Notes under the pieces: model-generated
Databases searched by the model: none
What the model was told of the DNA's origin: nothing
What the model saw: only the letters and a program-made list of their open reading frames with translations
Made by a program: the position numbers and the translations under genes
In this document: positions 1 through 8,891 of the stretch, piece after piece
Layout of the letters: each line of letters opens with the position of its first letter
Position numbering within the stretch: the stretch's first letter is position 1
NCBI RefSeq assembly: GCF_900113065.1
Contig: NZ_FOOA01000018.1
Coordinates: forward strand, 1 to 64,000
DNA: 64,000 nt
Direction: 5' to 3'
Source of the DNA: Aureimonas phyllosphaerae
GTDB taxonomy: Bacteria > Pseudomonadota > Alphaproteobacteria > Rhizobiales > Rhizobiaceae

Positions 1-1295
1 TCGATCTCGGCCATCGCCGCCACCGCGCGGCCGACGATCTCGCCGCCCCGCTCGGCCTCGCGGCAGGCGGTGGACGCCGACTGGCGGGCGGCATCGGCCC
101 GGGCCGCCGTCTCGCCGACGCCGCGCGTCACCTCTCCGAGCGCTGCCACCGTCTCCTCGAGGCCCGCCGCCTGCTGCTCGGTGCGCTGGGAGAGATCGCC
201 CGCCGCGACCGTGATCTCCGACAGGCCTGAGCGCATCGCGCCGACCGCCTGGACGACGTCGCCGATGGTCGCCTCGAGCTGGGCCACCGACTGGTTGAAC
301 TGGGCGCGGATCGGCTCGAACTCGGGCGCCACGGCCTCGCCCATGCGTACCGTCAGGTCGCCCGCCGACAGGCGCGCGAAGCCCGCCTCCACCGCATGCA
401 CGAAGGCGCGAAGATCGTCGGCCTTCGCGTTGTCGATCGCCTGCTGGCGCTGGAGGCTCTCGCGCTCGCGGCTTTGTCGCTCGCTTGCCGCTTCCGCCTC
501 GCTGCTCGCCCTGGCGGTGAGGAAGGTCTGGAAGTCGCGAACGGCGCGCACGATCTCGCCGACCTCGTCGCGACGGTCCGCGCCATGGAGGCGCACGTCC
601 AGATCTCCGCCGGCCAGAGCGCGCATGTTGCTGGACAGGACGCGGATCGGGCGGGAGACGGCGAACGCGACAAAGGCGGCAAGGCCCGCCGAGAACAGGA
701 GCCCGACGCCCATCAGCGCCAGAAAGATGCGCTGGCTGAGCGACTGGATGCCGTCGGCCTTCTGGTTCTCTCGAACGACCATCCCGTCGATCGCGTTGGA
801 GGCGGCTTCCATGCGTTCGGCGAGCACGTCGAACCGGTGCACGAAGTCGTCGAGAACGGGCTGCGCGACCGTTTCGCCGCGCCCGATACGGTCGATGATC
901 GTGCTGGCCGCCGCGCTGTAGTCCTGCAACGGTGCGGTCAGGGCGTCGAGGACGCCGCGGATTTCGGCTGCGGTGGCAAGTTGGCGGTTGCGTTCGATGG
1001 CTGCTTGAAAGTCGGCCACGTGTTCCGCGGTCTCCGCGCGCACCTTCGCCAGGTCGATCTTGTACTCGCCTGTCTGCCCGACGATCGCGGACAGGACGTC
1101 GGCGCGCAAGGCGTCGTGCATCATGTCGGCCTGCATATGGTTCTGCATGATATCGCCAGCCGTATCCGACGCATCGAGCGCGGCGCCGAGCCGACCCGTC
1201 GACCAGAGCCCCAGACCCATGCCCCCGACGATGAGGAACAGCACCGCAACGCTGATCGCCAAGAGCTTCTGCCGAACGGTCCGTAGCATTGCCAT
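1..1295 (-). CDS. Methyl-accepting chemotaxis protein (3' end outside window)
   Basis: A membrane chemoreceptor that would signal to CheA/CheW. Reading the minus strand from ATG at 1295 (a second in-frame ATG is at 1289) gives at least 431 residues running off the window start. Residues 11-30 form TM1, 31-189 a mostly helical periplasmic region, 190-213 TM2, and about 214-265 a HAMP linker (begins SRPIRVLSSN). A second HAMP-like stretch and the start of the coiled-coil signalling domain (S/A/E/Q-rich, including QRTEQQAAGLEETVAALGEV) follow. The highly conserved hairpin tip would lie beyond base 1. The ligand cannot be inferred. The antisense strand is open over long distances but makes low-complexity protein. 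Confidence 0.9.
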   Translation of the reverse strand, partial: MAMLRTVRQKLLAISVAVLFLIVGGMGLGLWSTGRLGAALDASDTAGDIMQNHMQADMMHDALRADVLSAIVGQTGEYKIDLAKVRAETAEHVADFQAAIERNRQLATAAEIRGVLDALTAPLQDYSAAASTIIDRIGRGETVAQPVLDDFVHRFDVLAERMEAASNAIDGMVVRENQKADGIQSLSQRIFLALMGVGLLFSAGLAAFVAFAVSRPIRVLSSNMRALAGGDLDVRLHGADRRDEVGEIVRAVRDFQTFLTARASSEAEAASERQSRERESLQRQQAIDNAKADDLRAFVHAVEAGFARLSAGDLTVRMGEAVAPEFEPIRAQFNQSVAQLEATIGDVVQAVGAMRSGLSEITVAAGDLSQRTEQQAAGLEETVAALGEVTRGVGETAARADAARQSASTACREAERGGEIVGRAVAAMAEI

Positions 1296-1790
1296 CCCCG
1301 AGACGTGTGGAAGATCATTCCAATCGTCGCACGATAAACTTAAGACTTTAGCCAACTGAAAAGTGCGCCCGAGGTGTTGCGCGGTAGATCGGACGTTTGC
1401 CGGAGAGGCAGCGGGGCGGCACCCGAGAGAAACCGTCGCGCGATCATCTTGGACGTTGCACGGCAGGTGCGTCTGGACGCCTTCGGTGGCGAGAAAGGCG
1501 AGGCGGGCGCCTCGATCCTTCGACTTGCCGAAGGCGAGCCCTGCGTCCGCTCGCCCGCCGGACGCGGCAGCCGAAGCGCTGCGCGCGGCATCCTTCGCTG
1601 CCTTCGATCAGGCGGTCCCGGCCGTCATCACCCTTGCGGTCGAGCCAACGCTGGCGACCGCAGCCGCGATCGGCATCCCGGGACGAGAGGAGAGGGCGGA
1701 GACCCGCGCGGCGCCGGGCCCGACGTCGGCTGAGCGGCTTCGCCGTCTGCGAGGTGCGTCTCGTCCTTCGGCCAGCGCTGGACGTTGCGG
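1296..1790. other. Intergenic region, no gene supported
   Basis: About 495 bases between the chemoreceptor start and the end of the TetR gene. Several frames are open, but their products are Arg/Ala/Pro-rich and mutually overlapping, as expected for GC-rich non-coding or antisense sequence. The base composition would allow a decayed gene here; no recognisable motif supports one. Confidence 0.5.
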
Positions 1791-2441
1791 CTAAATGGGC
1801 GTCCGGCGGAGGTATCCGTTCAGGAAGACGTCGACGCGTTCCGCCGTCGTGGCCACGTCCTCGTCGGTGACATGGTTCGGCTCGACGCCGAAGTTTGCGG
1901 TCCTCATGCGTTCCATGACGGTGAAGCCGAGGAAGTGCTCGGCGACCTTGTGCGGATCGGCTTCCCGGATCTCGCCCCGCGCTTGCGCTTCGGCGATGAA
2001 GGGCACGATGAGATCGGCGGCCGATCGACGCGCGCCCTCGTAGGTCTTGATCAGGCCGGGAAACTTCGGCGTTGCCGCGATCATCAGGCGGTCCAGCGCG
2101 ACCACATCCGCGCGGATGGCGTAGGACAGGAGGTCCAACGCGACGCGTGTCAGGTAATCGTGGAGATTCTCGTCGGGGCGCCTTCCGACCTTCGAGCGAG
2201 CGTCGAGGATGATTTCGTTGACGAGAACGCCGACGACCGCGCGGAAGAGATCCTGTTTCTCCCCGAAGCGGGCGTAGAACGTCTTCTTCGACATTTTGCC
2301 GATGGCGCAGATCTCGTCGATGCTGGTCTCCTCGAAGCCCTTCTCGATGAAGAGGCGCCGCGCGATCGACAGGATCAGTTCAGTCAGCTGCTGGGCTTCC
2401 TGCGGTGAGGGCCGTCCGCGCGTCCTCGATCCGACCTTCAT
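1791..2441 (-). CDS. TetR/AcrR-family transcriptional regulator
   Basis: A 216-residue repressor-type protein from ATG at 2441. An in-frame ATG at 2492 would add 17 residues and remains possible, since neither start has a strong ribosome-binding site. The N-terminal helix-turn-helix (residues about 15-65) contains the TetR signature IDEICAIGKMSKKTFYARFG, followed by an all-helical ligand and dimerisation domain. The gene is transcribed away from the two-adaptor RND efflux operon at 2823, a common layout for a local efflux repressor. That regulatory link is inference; no clear palindromic operator was found in the shared intergenic region. Confidence 0.85.
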   Translation of the reverse strand: MKVGSRTRGRPSPQEAQQLTELILSIARRLFIEKGFEETSIDEICAIGKMSKKTFYARFGEKQDLFRAVVGVLVNEIILDARSKVGRRPDENLHDYLTRVALDLLSYAIRADVVALDRLMIAATPKFPGLIKTYEGARRSAADLIVPFIAEAQARGEIREADPHKVAEHFLGFTVMERMRTANFGVEPNHVTDEDVATTAERVDVFLNGYLRRTPI

Positions 2442-2822
2442 CGGCGGTGGCGGGGTTCGGTCGGCATCTGCCGGTTGCTTGCTGTGCGGCATTGGGACGC
2501 GTCGTGGATGCTGGAAGGCGGGTGGGCTCTGTCGCTGCGGGTGCGCGACGAAGGCGCGGGGGGCGGGATTCGGAACGGGTCTAGCCGACTTAGGGCAGTT
2601 TATCGAACGGTCGCGTATCAATCCTGTTGGCTGAAAGACGAAACGGGGGAACAGATTGCCGCGAGAGGGCGCGTGGTTTGTCGTCTGGCCCGTCACCCCG
2701 CTCCATTGAAAAGGAACGGAGACGTAGCATATGACCGCGCTCAATGGGGGGCCGGCGGCGGCGGGCCGGGGTCGAGCGGAACGAGCGTCGCTGGCCCCGT
2801 CTCGCCCCGTGGGGGCATCGTC
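2442..2822. other. Divergent promoter region between tetR and the RND operon
   Basis: About 380 bases with no convincing gene. A TTGAAA hexamer at 2706-2711 with CATATG near 2728-2733 could serve as a -35/-10 pair for the efflux operon (16-base spacing). This is weak, and no dyad operator stands out. Open frames through here are extensions of the flanking genes. Confidence 0.3.
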
Positions 2823-3956
2823 ATGTCTTGGGGGCCGATGCGGATGGGCATGCCGCTACGTTTGATCACGGGCTATCGACTGCGCCGGGCGATGCTCGGG
2901 GCGGTGGTGCTCGGTGCGCTGACAGCCTGTGTTGACAAGGCACCCGCACCGGAACAGAAGCCGGAGCGGGTCGCGACCGAGGTCGTCAGTTTCGAGCCGA
3001 CCGCGGCGGATCTGTCGCTGACGGGGTCGGTCGCGGCACGCGTCGAAAGCCAGCTGTCGTTCCAGATCAACGGCCGCGTCGTCGAGCGCTTCGTCGATGT
3101 CAGCGACCGCGTGCGCGCCGGGGATCTCTTGGCCCGCCTCGATCCGGCCCAGCAGCAGGCGGACGTCGAGGCGGCGCAGGCCAGTGTCGCCTCGGCGGAG
3201 GCGACGTTCGATCAGGCCCGCACCACTTTCCAGCGCCAGCAGCAGCTCCTCGAGAGCGGGTCCACCACGCGAAGCAGTTTCGAGAACGCGCGCGAGGACC
3301 TTCGCAATGCGGAAGGCAGCCTGAACAGCGCGCGCGCCTCGCTGGGCAACGCGCGCGAGCAGCTGACCTTCACGGAGCTCAGGGCGGATGCCGACGGCAT
3401 CATCACCGAGCGGCGCACCGAAACCGGTCAGGTCGCCGCGGCGGCCCAGCCCGTCTTCACCCTGGCCCACGACGGCGAGCGCGAGGCCGTGTTCGACGTC
3501 TACGAGGCGCTTCTCCTGGACGAGCCTTCGCCGTCGACCGAACTGACGGTGCGGCTGGTGAGCGATCCCGCCGTCGAGGCGAAGGCGCGGGTCCGTGAGA
3601 TCTCGCCGACATTCGACGATCGGACCGGAACGGTTCGCGTGCGCCTGACGCTTCTGAACCCGCCGCCGCAGATGGGGCTGGGTGCGGCCGTCGTCGGGGT
3701 CGGGCAGGGACGCCGGCAGGATCTTGCGATGCTGTCGTGGAGGGCGCTGACGGCTGACGCCAAGGGGCCGGCCGTGTGGGTCGTCGACGAGACGACGCGC
3801 GCGGTCTCGCTGCGCTCCATCGAGGTCGACAGCTACCGGACGGGCTACATTCTCGTCAAAGCGGGCCTGAAGCCGGGGGAGCGGGTCGTGACGGCCGGAT
3901 CCCAGCTCCTGCGCGAAGGCCAGGTCGTCGACGTGGCGCAGGACGCTTCCGCATGA
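2823..3956 (+). CDS. RND efflux periplasmic adaptor (membrane fusion protein) 1
   Basis: About 377 residues. It would link the inner-membrane RND pump to an outer-membrane TolC-type channel. The N-terminus has a hydrophobic segment ending in a lipobox-like LTAC, so the mature protein is probably a lipoprotein. A lipoyl/barrel-sandwich half (GRVVERFVDVSDRVRAGDLL), a long alpha-hairpin with coiled-coil character (residues about 95-180), the second lipoyl half and a beta-barrel (TGTVRVRLTLLNPPP) follow. The start is uncertain: ATG codons at 2823, 2838 and 2850 are in frame, and a G-rich stretch precedes 2823. The stop overlaps the next start (ATGA). Confidence 0.85.
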   Translation: MSWGPMRMGMPLRLITGYRLRRAMLGAVVLGALTACVDKAPAPEQKPERVATEVVSFEPTAADLSLTGSVAARVESQLSFQINGRVVERFVDVSDRVRAGDLLARLDPAQQQADVEAAQASVASAEATFDQARTTFQRQQQLLESGSTTRSSFENAREDLRNAEGSLNSARASLGNAREQLTFTELRADADGIITERRTETGQVAAAAQPVFTLAHDGEREAVFDVYEALLLDEPSPSTELTVRLVSDPAVEAKARVREISPTFDDRTGTVRVRLTLLNPPPQMGLGAAVVGVGQGRRQDLAMLSWRALTADAKGPAVWVVDETTRAVSLRSIEVDSYRTGYILVKAGLKPGERVVTAGSQLLREGQVVDVAQDASA

Positions 3957-5032
3957 TCCGGCTCCGACATCTCGCCCTTGCGCTGGCGGTCGCCGCACTT
4001 TCGGCCTGCAGCGAAGGCGAGGAACAGCCGGCCGCTCCTCCCGTGCGTCCCGTCCTTTCGATCGTCGTGGAGCGGTCGGCGCGGGCCGAGCCGACATTCG
4101 CCGGTTCCGTCGAGCCGCGCTATTCGCGCGACCTCGCATTCCGCATCGCCGGACGTGTCGTCAGCCGCGACGTCGACGTCGGCGACACCGTCGAGGCGGG
4201 GGAACTCCTCGCCTCCCTCGATCCGCAGGCGCAGGCCCTGTCCGTCCGCTCACTGCAGGGCGAACTCGCCGCGGCCGAGGCGCAGGCGGAGAACGCCCGC
4301 AAGACCCGGGACCGGCAGGTCGCGCTGGTGCAGCTGAACGCCAGTCCGCAGGCGCAGCTCGACAGTGCGAACCAGCAGCTGGCGAGCGCCGAGGCCGCTG
4401 TCAGCAGTCGCCGCTCCGCCCTCGACAAGGCGAAGCAGGAACTCGGCTACACCCGCCTCCTGTCCGAAACCGATGGGATCGTCACCAGCGTCGCGATCGA
4501 GGTCGGCCAGGTCGTGGAAGTCGGCCAGGCCGCGATCACGGTGGCTCAGGCCGATGTCCGCGAGGCGGCCGTCGATGTCCCCGACGAATATGTCGGCTCG
4601 CTTGGCGTGGGCCAGCCGTTCCGGGTCTCCCTCCAGATCGATCCACGCCAGGAAGCGGCCGGAAAGGTCCGCGAGATCGCACCGCGGTCGGATTCGGCCA
4701 CCCGCACGCGGCGCGTCCTGATCACCCTTCTCGATCCGCCACCGTCGTTTCGCGTGGGCACGACGGTCGATGCAAGGCTCGACAGCGGGAGCGAGGGGGA
4801 GATGCGGCTGCCGGAGACGGCCCTTCTGAAGGCCGGCGACGGAGCCTTCGTCTGGGTCGTCGACGAAGCGGGGCCGAAGGTCACCCGCCGGCCGGTCACG
4901 TTCGAGGCGACCGACGGCGGCGATATCCGCGTCACGTCCGGCCTCGATGCGGGCATGCGCGTCGTCACGGCCGGCGTGAACTCGCTCGAGGAAGGCCAGG
5001 CGGTGAAGATCGAACAGGAGCTCGTGCGTTGA
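3953..5032 (+). CDS. RND efflux periplasmic adaptor (membrane fusion protein) 2
   Basis: 359 residues, and a second, different adaptor directly after the first, overlapping it by four bases. The signal peptide ends in the lipobox LSAC (residues about 16-19). The order of lipoyl half (GRVVSRDVDVGDTVEAGELL), alpha-hairpin rich in A/Q/E, second lipoyl half and beta-barrel matches the HlyD/AcrA fold. Two adaptor genes before one pump gene is the arrangement of Pseudomonas TriABC, where both adaptors are needed. Whether that holds here is inference. Confidence 0.87.
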   Translation: MIRLRHLALALAVAALSACSEGEEQPAAPPVRPVLSIVVERSARAEPTFAGSVEPRYSRDLAFRIAGRVVSRDVDVGDTVEAGELLASLDPQAQALSVRSLQGELAAAEAQAENARKTRDRQVALVQLNASPQAQLDSANQQLASAEAAVSSRRSALDKAKQELGYTRLLSETDGIVTSVAIEVGQVVEVGQAAITVAQADVREAAVDVPDEYVGSLGVGQPFRVSLQIDPRQEAAGKVREIAPRSDSATRTRRVLITLLDPPPSFRVGTTVDARLDSGSEGEMRLPETALLKAGDGAFVWVVDEAGPKVTRRPVTFEATDGGDIRVTSGLDAGMRVVTAGVNSLEEGQAVKIEQELVR

Positions 5033-8000
5033 AGGGTTTCAACCTGTCGGAATGGGCCCTGCAGCATCGCTCGCTCGCCTGGTACTTCATGATCGTCTTC
5101 GCGGTGGCGGGCGCTCTCTCCTACCTCAACCTCGGCCGGGAAGAGGATCCCAACTTCACCATCAAGACGATGATCATCCAGGCGAACTGGCCCGGCGCCA
5201 GTCTCGAGGACACGGTCAATCAGGTCACCGAGCGGATCGAGAAGAAGCTCGAGGAGCTTCCGCAGATCGACTACACCAAGAGCCTGACGTCGCCGGGCTC
5301 GACCACCGTCTACCTCTATCTGCTCGACACGACGCAGGCCGAGGACGTGCCGCAGCAATGGGTGCGGGCGCGCAACCTCATTCGCGACATCCAGCCCGAG
5401 ATGCCCTCGGGCGTCCAGGGTCCCTTCTTCAACGACGACTTCGGCGACGTCTACGGCAACATCTACGCCCTCACCGCGGACGGGGTCTCCCCGCGCCAGC
5501 TGCGGGACTATGCCGAGGCGGCCCGCGCCAAGATCCTCGGCGTGCCGAATGTCGGGAAGGTCAACCTGATCGGCGCGCAGGACGAGGTGATCTATCTCGA
5601 GTTCTCGGTTCGCGAGATCGCGTCCCTCGGCCTCAGCCAGCAGACCATCATCGATGCGCTGGCCGCGCAGAATGCGGTGGTGCCATCCGGAACGATCGAT
5701 GCCGACGGCGAGCGCATCACGGTGCGCGTCAACGGCCAGTTCGCCTCGGAAGACAGCCTGCGCAACGTCAATCTCTGGATCAACGACCGCTTCTTCCGCC
5801 TGTCCGACGTCGCAAGGATCGTGCGCACCTACGAGGACCCGCCGCAGGCGCTGTTCCGCTACAAGGGCGAACCGGCCCTCGGGCTGGCGATCGGCATGAA
5901 GGCGGGGGCGAACCTCCTCGAGTTCGGAGAGGCGCTGTCGACCGAGATGCGGGCCGTCGAGGCCGAGCTTCCGATCGGCGTCGGCCTGCATCTGGTCTCC
6001 GACCAGCCTCACGTCGTCGAGGAGGCGGTCGGCGGCTTCACGACCGCCCTTGCCGAAGCGATCGTGATCGTTCTGGCAGTGTCCTTCGTCAGCCTCGGCC
6101 TGCGCGCCGGATTCATCGTCACCCTGGCGATTCCCCTGACCCTCGCCATTACCTTCATGGTCATGGAGTATGCGGGCATTTCGCTCCAGCGCATTTCGCT
6201 CGGCGCCCTCATCATCGCGCTGGGCCTCCTCGTCGACGACGCGATGATTGCCATCGAGATGATGGTGGCACGGCTGGAGGTGGGGGACGACCTCCACAAG
6301 GCGGCGACCTACATCTACACCTCGACGGCCTTTCCCATGCTGACGGGAACGCTCGTCACGGTCGCGAGCTTCATGCCCGTCGGGCTCAACAGCAGCGCCG
6401 CCGGCGAGTTCACCTTCACGCTCTTCGTCGTGATCGCGGTGTCGCTCATCGTGTCGTGGATCGTCGCCGTCTTCTTCATGCCGGTCCTCGGCGTGACGTT
6501 CATGCCCAAGTCGATGAAGAAGCATTCCGAGAAGCGGGGCTGGCTCGGGCGGGTCTTCGCCGGGCTTCTTCGGTTCTGCGTGCGCTTCAAATGGCTGACG
6601 ATCCTCGTCACGGTCGCGCTCTTCGCCGGCTCGATCTTCGGCATGGGCTTCGTCCAGCAGCAGTTCTTCCCGACCTCGGACCGACCGGAGGTGATCGTCG
6701 ATTGGACGGCCTCGCAGAACACCTCGATCCACGAGACGCGCGCGCAGATGGACCGCTTCGAGGCGAACCTGCGGGACGATCCGGACGTCACTTACTGGTC
6801 GTCCTATGTCGGCCAGGGGGCGGTGCGCTTCGTCCTGTCCTTCGACGTGCAGCCGTCGAGCCCGAACTACGGCCAGATCGTCATCATGACGCCCGACGTC
6901 GAGGCGCGAGACCGCGTGATCGCCAAGCTCCGCGACATCGGCGAGCGCGAGTTCGTGGGAACCGACGTCTTCGTCCATACGATGGACCTCGGCCCTCCCG
7001 TCGGGCGGCCGATCCAGTACCGCGTCAGCGGTCCGGATCTCGAGGCGGTCCGCGAACGGGCACAGGAGGTGGCCGGCATCGTCAGCGGCAATCCCAACAT
7101 GGGCCGCGTGACGATGGACTGGAACGAGCCCGCACGCGTGGTCAAGGTGAACGTCCTGCAGGACAAGGCCCGCCAGCTCGGCATTTCCTCACAGGACATC
7201 GCCTCGGCGCTCGGCAACGTCGTCGGCGGCACCACGGCCACCCAGATCCGCGATGCGATCTATCTCGTCAACGTCGTCAGCCGGGCGAGCGACGAGGAGC
7301 GCAACTCGATCGAGACGCTGCGCAATCTCCAGCTCAACACACAGGACGGCCGTGTCATCCCGCTCGCCGCCGTCGCCACCTTCGACTACGAGATGGAACA
7401 GCCCTTCATCTGGCGACGCGACCGCGTGCCGACGATCACCGTCAAGGCGACCGTGATCTCGGACGTGCAGCCTGCCACGATCGACCAGGAACTGGCGCCG
7501 CAGATCGAGGCGCTGCGCGCCAAGCTTCCGGCGTCCTACTCGATCGCCGTCGGCGGCGCGGTCGAGGAGAGCGCCAAGGGGCAAGGGCCGATCGCAGGCG
7601 TCCTGCCGCTGATGCTCCTGACGATGACGACCATCCTCATGTTCCAGCTGCAGAGCTTCCAGCGGCTCTTCATGGTCGTCGCCGTCGCGCCGCTTGGCCT
7701 CATCGGCGTCGTCGCGGCGCTGGTTCCCTCGGGCGCGCCGCTCGGCTTCGTCGCCATCCTCGGCGTGCTCGCGCTGATCGGTATCCTGATCCGCAACTCG
7801 GTGATCCTCATCGTGCAGATCGAGGACCATATCCGCGAGGGGTGGGGCCGCTGGGACGCAGTGCTCGATGCCACGGAGCACCGCATGCGGCCCATCCTGC
7901 TGACGGCCGCCGCCGCCTCGCTCGCCCTGATCCCGATTTCGCGCGAGATCTTCTGGGGGCCGATGGCCTTTGCCATGATGGGCGGCATCATCGTCGGAAC

Positions 8001-8151
8001 CGTCCTGACGCTCCTGTTTCTTCCTGCGCTCTACGTCGCCTGGTTCCGCATCAAACCGAGCGAGACGGGGCACCCGGACGGACATGGCGAGACGTCGAAG
8101 GATCGGTCGCCCGGAGCCGAAGGCGGACACGCCGCGCCGGCGCCGGGCTGA
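5029..8151 (+). CDS. RND-family efflux permease (TriC/AcrB-like)
   Basis: 1040 residues, the usual length for an RND pump, with twelve predicted membrane segments and two large periplasmic loops. The N-terminus runs FNLSEWALQHRSLAWYF, then GREEDPNFTIKTMII, typical of this branch. TM4 carries the proton-relay pair in LLVDDAMIAIE. The start is TTG at 5029 overlapping the previous stop; no ATG occurs before TM1, so the TTG is probably real. The pump would expel drugs or other amphiphiles using proton motive force. No outer-membrane channel gene is in the window, so it probably recruits a TolC encoded elsewhere. Confidence 0.93.
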   Translation: MKGFNLSEWALQHRSLAWYFMIVFAVAGALSYLNLGREEDPNFTIKTMIIQANWPGASLEDTVNQVTERIEKKLEELPQIDYTKSLTSPGSTTVYLYLLDTTQAEDVPQQWVRARNLIRDIQPEMPSGVQGPFFNDDFGDVYGNIYALTADGVSPRQLRDYAEAARAKILGVPNVGKVNLIGAQDEVIYLEFSVREIASLGLSQQTIIDALAAQNAVVPSGTIDADGERITVRVNGQFASEDSLRNVNLWINDRFFRLSDVARIVRTYEDPPQALFRYKGEPALGLAIGMKAGANLLEFGEALSTEMRAVEAELPIGVGLHLVSDQPHVVEEAVGGFTTALAEAIVIVLAVSFVSLGLRAGFIVTLAIPLTLAITFMVMEYAGISLQRISLGALIIALGLLVDDAMIAIEMMVARLEVGDDLHKAATYIYTSTAFPMLTGTLVTVASFMPVGLNSSAAGEFTFTLFVVIAVSLIVSWIVAVFFMPVLGVTFMPKSMKKHSEKRGWLGRVFAGLLRFCVRFKWLTILVTVALFAGSIFGMGFVQQQFFPTSDRPEVIVDWTASQNTSIHETRAQMDRFEANLRDDPDVTYWSSYVGQGAVRFVLSFDVQPSSPNYGQIVIMTPDVEARDRVIAKLRDIGEREFVGTDVFVHTMDLGPPVGRPIQYRVSGPDLEAVRERAQEVAGIVSGNPNMGRVTMDWNEPARVVKVNVLQDKARQLGISSQDIASALGNVVGGTTATQIRDAIYLVNVVSRASDEERNSIETLRNLQLNTQDGRVIPLAAVATFDYEMEQPFIWRRDRVPTITVKATVISDVQPATIDQELAPQIEALRAKLPASYSIAVGGAVEESAKGQGPIAGVLPLMLLTMTTILMFQLQSFQRLFMVVAVAPLGLIGVVAALVPSGAPLGFVAILGVLALIGILIRNSVILIVQIEDHIREGWGRWDAVLDATEHRMRPILLTAAAASLALIPISREIFWGPMAFAMMGGIIVGTVLTLLFLPALYVAWFRIKPSETGHPDGHGETSKDRSPGAEGGHAAPAPG

Positions 8152-8159
8152 GCGGGCAG

Positions 8160-8612
8160 CTAGGCGGCAGCTACGGGGAGAGGGGCCAAGCGCCGGCGCT
8201 GGGCCACGATCGCCAAGGCCGCTCGGGCGGCCTCGCGCCCCTTCTCGACGAAGTGCTCCCGGAAGATGCCGCGATGGTGGTCGGTTTCCTGGTAGTGATG
8301 CGGCGTCAGCGAGACCGACAGCACCGGCACGCCGGTATCGAGCCCCGCGCGCATCAACCCGTCGACCACCGCCTGCGCCACGAAGTCGTGGCGGTAGATG
8401 CCGCCATCGACCACGAGCGCGGCGGCCGCCACCGCGTCGTAGCGGCCGGTCGCGGCGAGATCGCGCGCCATCAGCGGCAGTTCGAAGGCGCCGGGAACGT
8501 CGAAGACGTCGACCCGGGTGGACGGGATGATCTCGGTGAAGCCGAGAAGCGCACGGTCGACGATGTCGGCGTGCCACTGCGCCTTGACGAAGGCGAAGCG
8601 GGATTCGGGCAT
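8160..8612 (-). CDS. ribH: 6,7-dimethyl-8-ribityllumazine synthase, type II (RibH2-like)
   Basis: 150 residues. It condenses 5-amino-6-ribitylaminouracil with dihydroxybutanone phosphate in riboflavin synthesis. Recognisable motifs are VPGAFELPL, VDGGIYRHDFVA and TPHHYQE with the conserved histidines. The VPGAFELP and TPHHY forms resemble the decameric RibH2 enzymes of Brucella and rhizobia rather than the icosahedral RibH1. A GGAG ribosome-binding site lies about 7 bases upstream. It lies 43 bases after dodecin on the same strand and at the end of a run of flavoprotein genes, so it may boost flavin supply for them. It converges with the RND gene, 8 bases away. Confidence 0.92.
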   Translation of the reverse strand: MPESRFAFVKAQWHADIVDRALLGFTEIIPSTRVDVFDVPGAFELPLMARDLAATGRYDAVAAAALVVDGGIYRHDFVAQAVVDGLMRAGLDTGVPVLSVSLTPHHYQETDHHRGIFREHFVEKGREAARAALAIVAQRRRLAPLPVAAA

Positions 8613-8655
8613 GGAACGCTCCGTTGGATGGCTGTGACGGCGGGCCTTGGCGCCG

Positions 8656-8865
8656 TCAGCTCTCGAGGGTGAAACCGATCTTCAGCGTCACCTGGTAATG
8701 GGCCACCTTTCCGTCCTCGACATGGCCGCGGGTCTCCACGACCTCGAACCAGCGGATGTGGCGCAGCGACCGGGAGGCGTCGCCGATCGCGTTCGAGATC
8801 GCATCCTCGATCGAGACCGGCGAGGAGCCGACCACTTCGACGAGCTTATAGCTGTGTTCCGACAT
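8656..8865 (-). CDS. Dodecin (flavin-binding storage protein)
   Basis: 69 residues, standard dodecin length. The fold is one helix on a three-stranded sheet, and dodecamers bind and buffer free flavin. Visible marks are [10 protein letters not shown] at the N-terminus, [10 protein letters not shown] for the helix, and the flavin-stacking tryptophan in [15 protein letters not shown] lies 7 bases before the ATG. It is 26 bases downstream of the SfnB-type gene and 43 bases upstream of ribH, so probably part of the same operon. A flavin buffer beside FMN-dependent monooxygenases makes functional sense, but this is inferred from position. Confidence 0.92.
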   Translation of the reverse strand: MSEHSYKLVEVVGSSPVSIEDAISNAIGDASRSLRHIRWFEVVETRGHVEDGKVAHYQVTLKIGFTLES

Positions 8866-8891
8866 GGGACAATCCTTCGAAGGGGAGACAA

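Noticed and set aside
1363-1794. Plus-strand open frames after the chemoreceptor start
   Set aside because: Several overlapping frames of equal quality, all Arg/Ala-rich, none with a motif.
2575-2740. Search for a TetR operator between the regulator and the RND operon
   Set aside because: Only a loose TATCGAAC/TATCAATC direct similarity was found and no inverted repeat, so no operator is claimed.
4546-6978. Very long minus-strand open frame (about 810 codons) opposite the RND genes
   Set aside because: It is rich in Asp, Arg, His and Glu with no fold or motif, and lies exactly antisense to well-recognised genes. Typical artefact of high-GC coding sequence.
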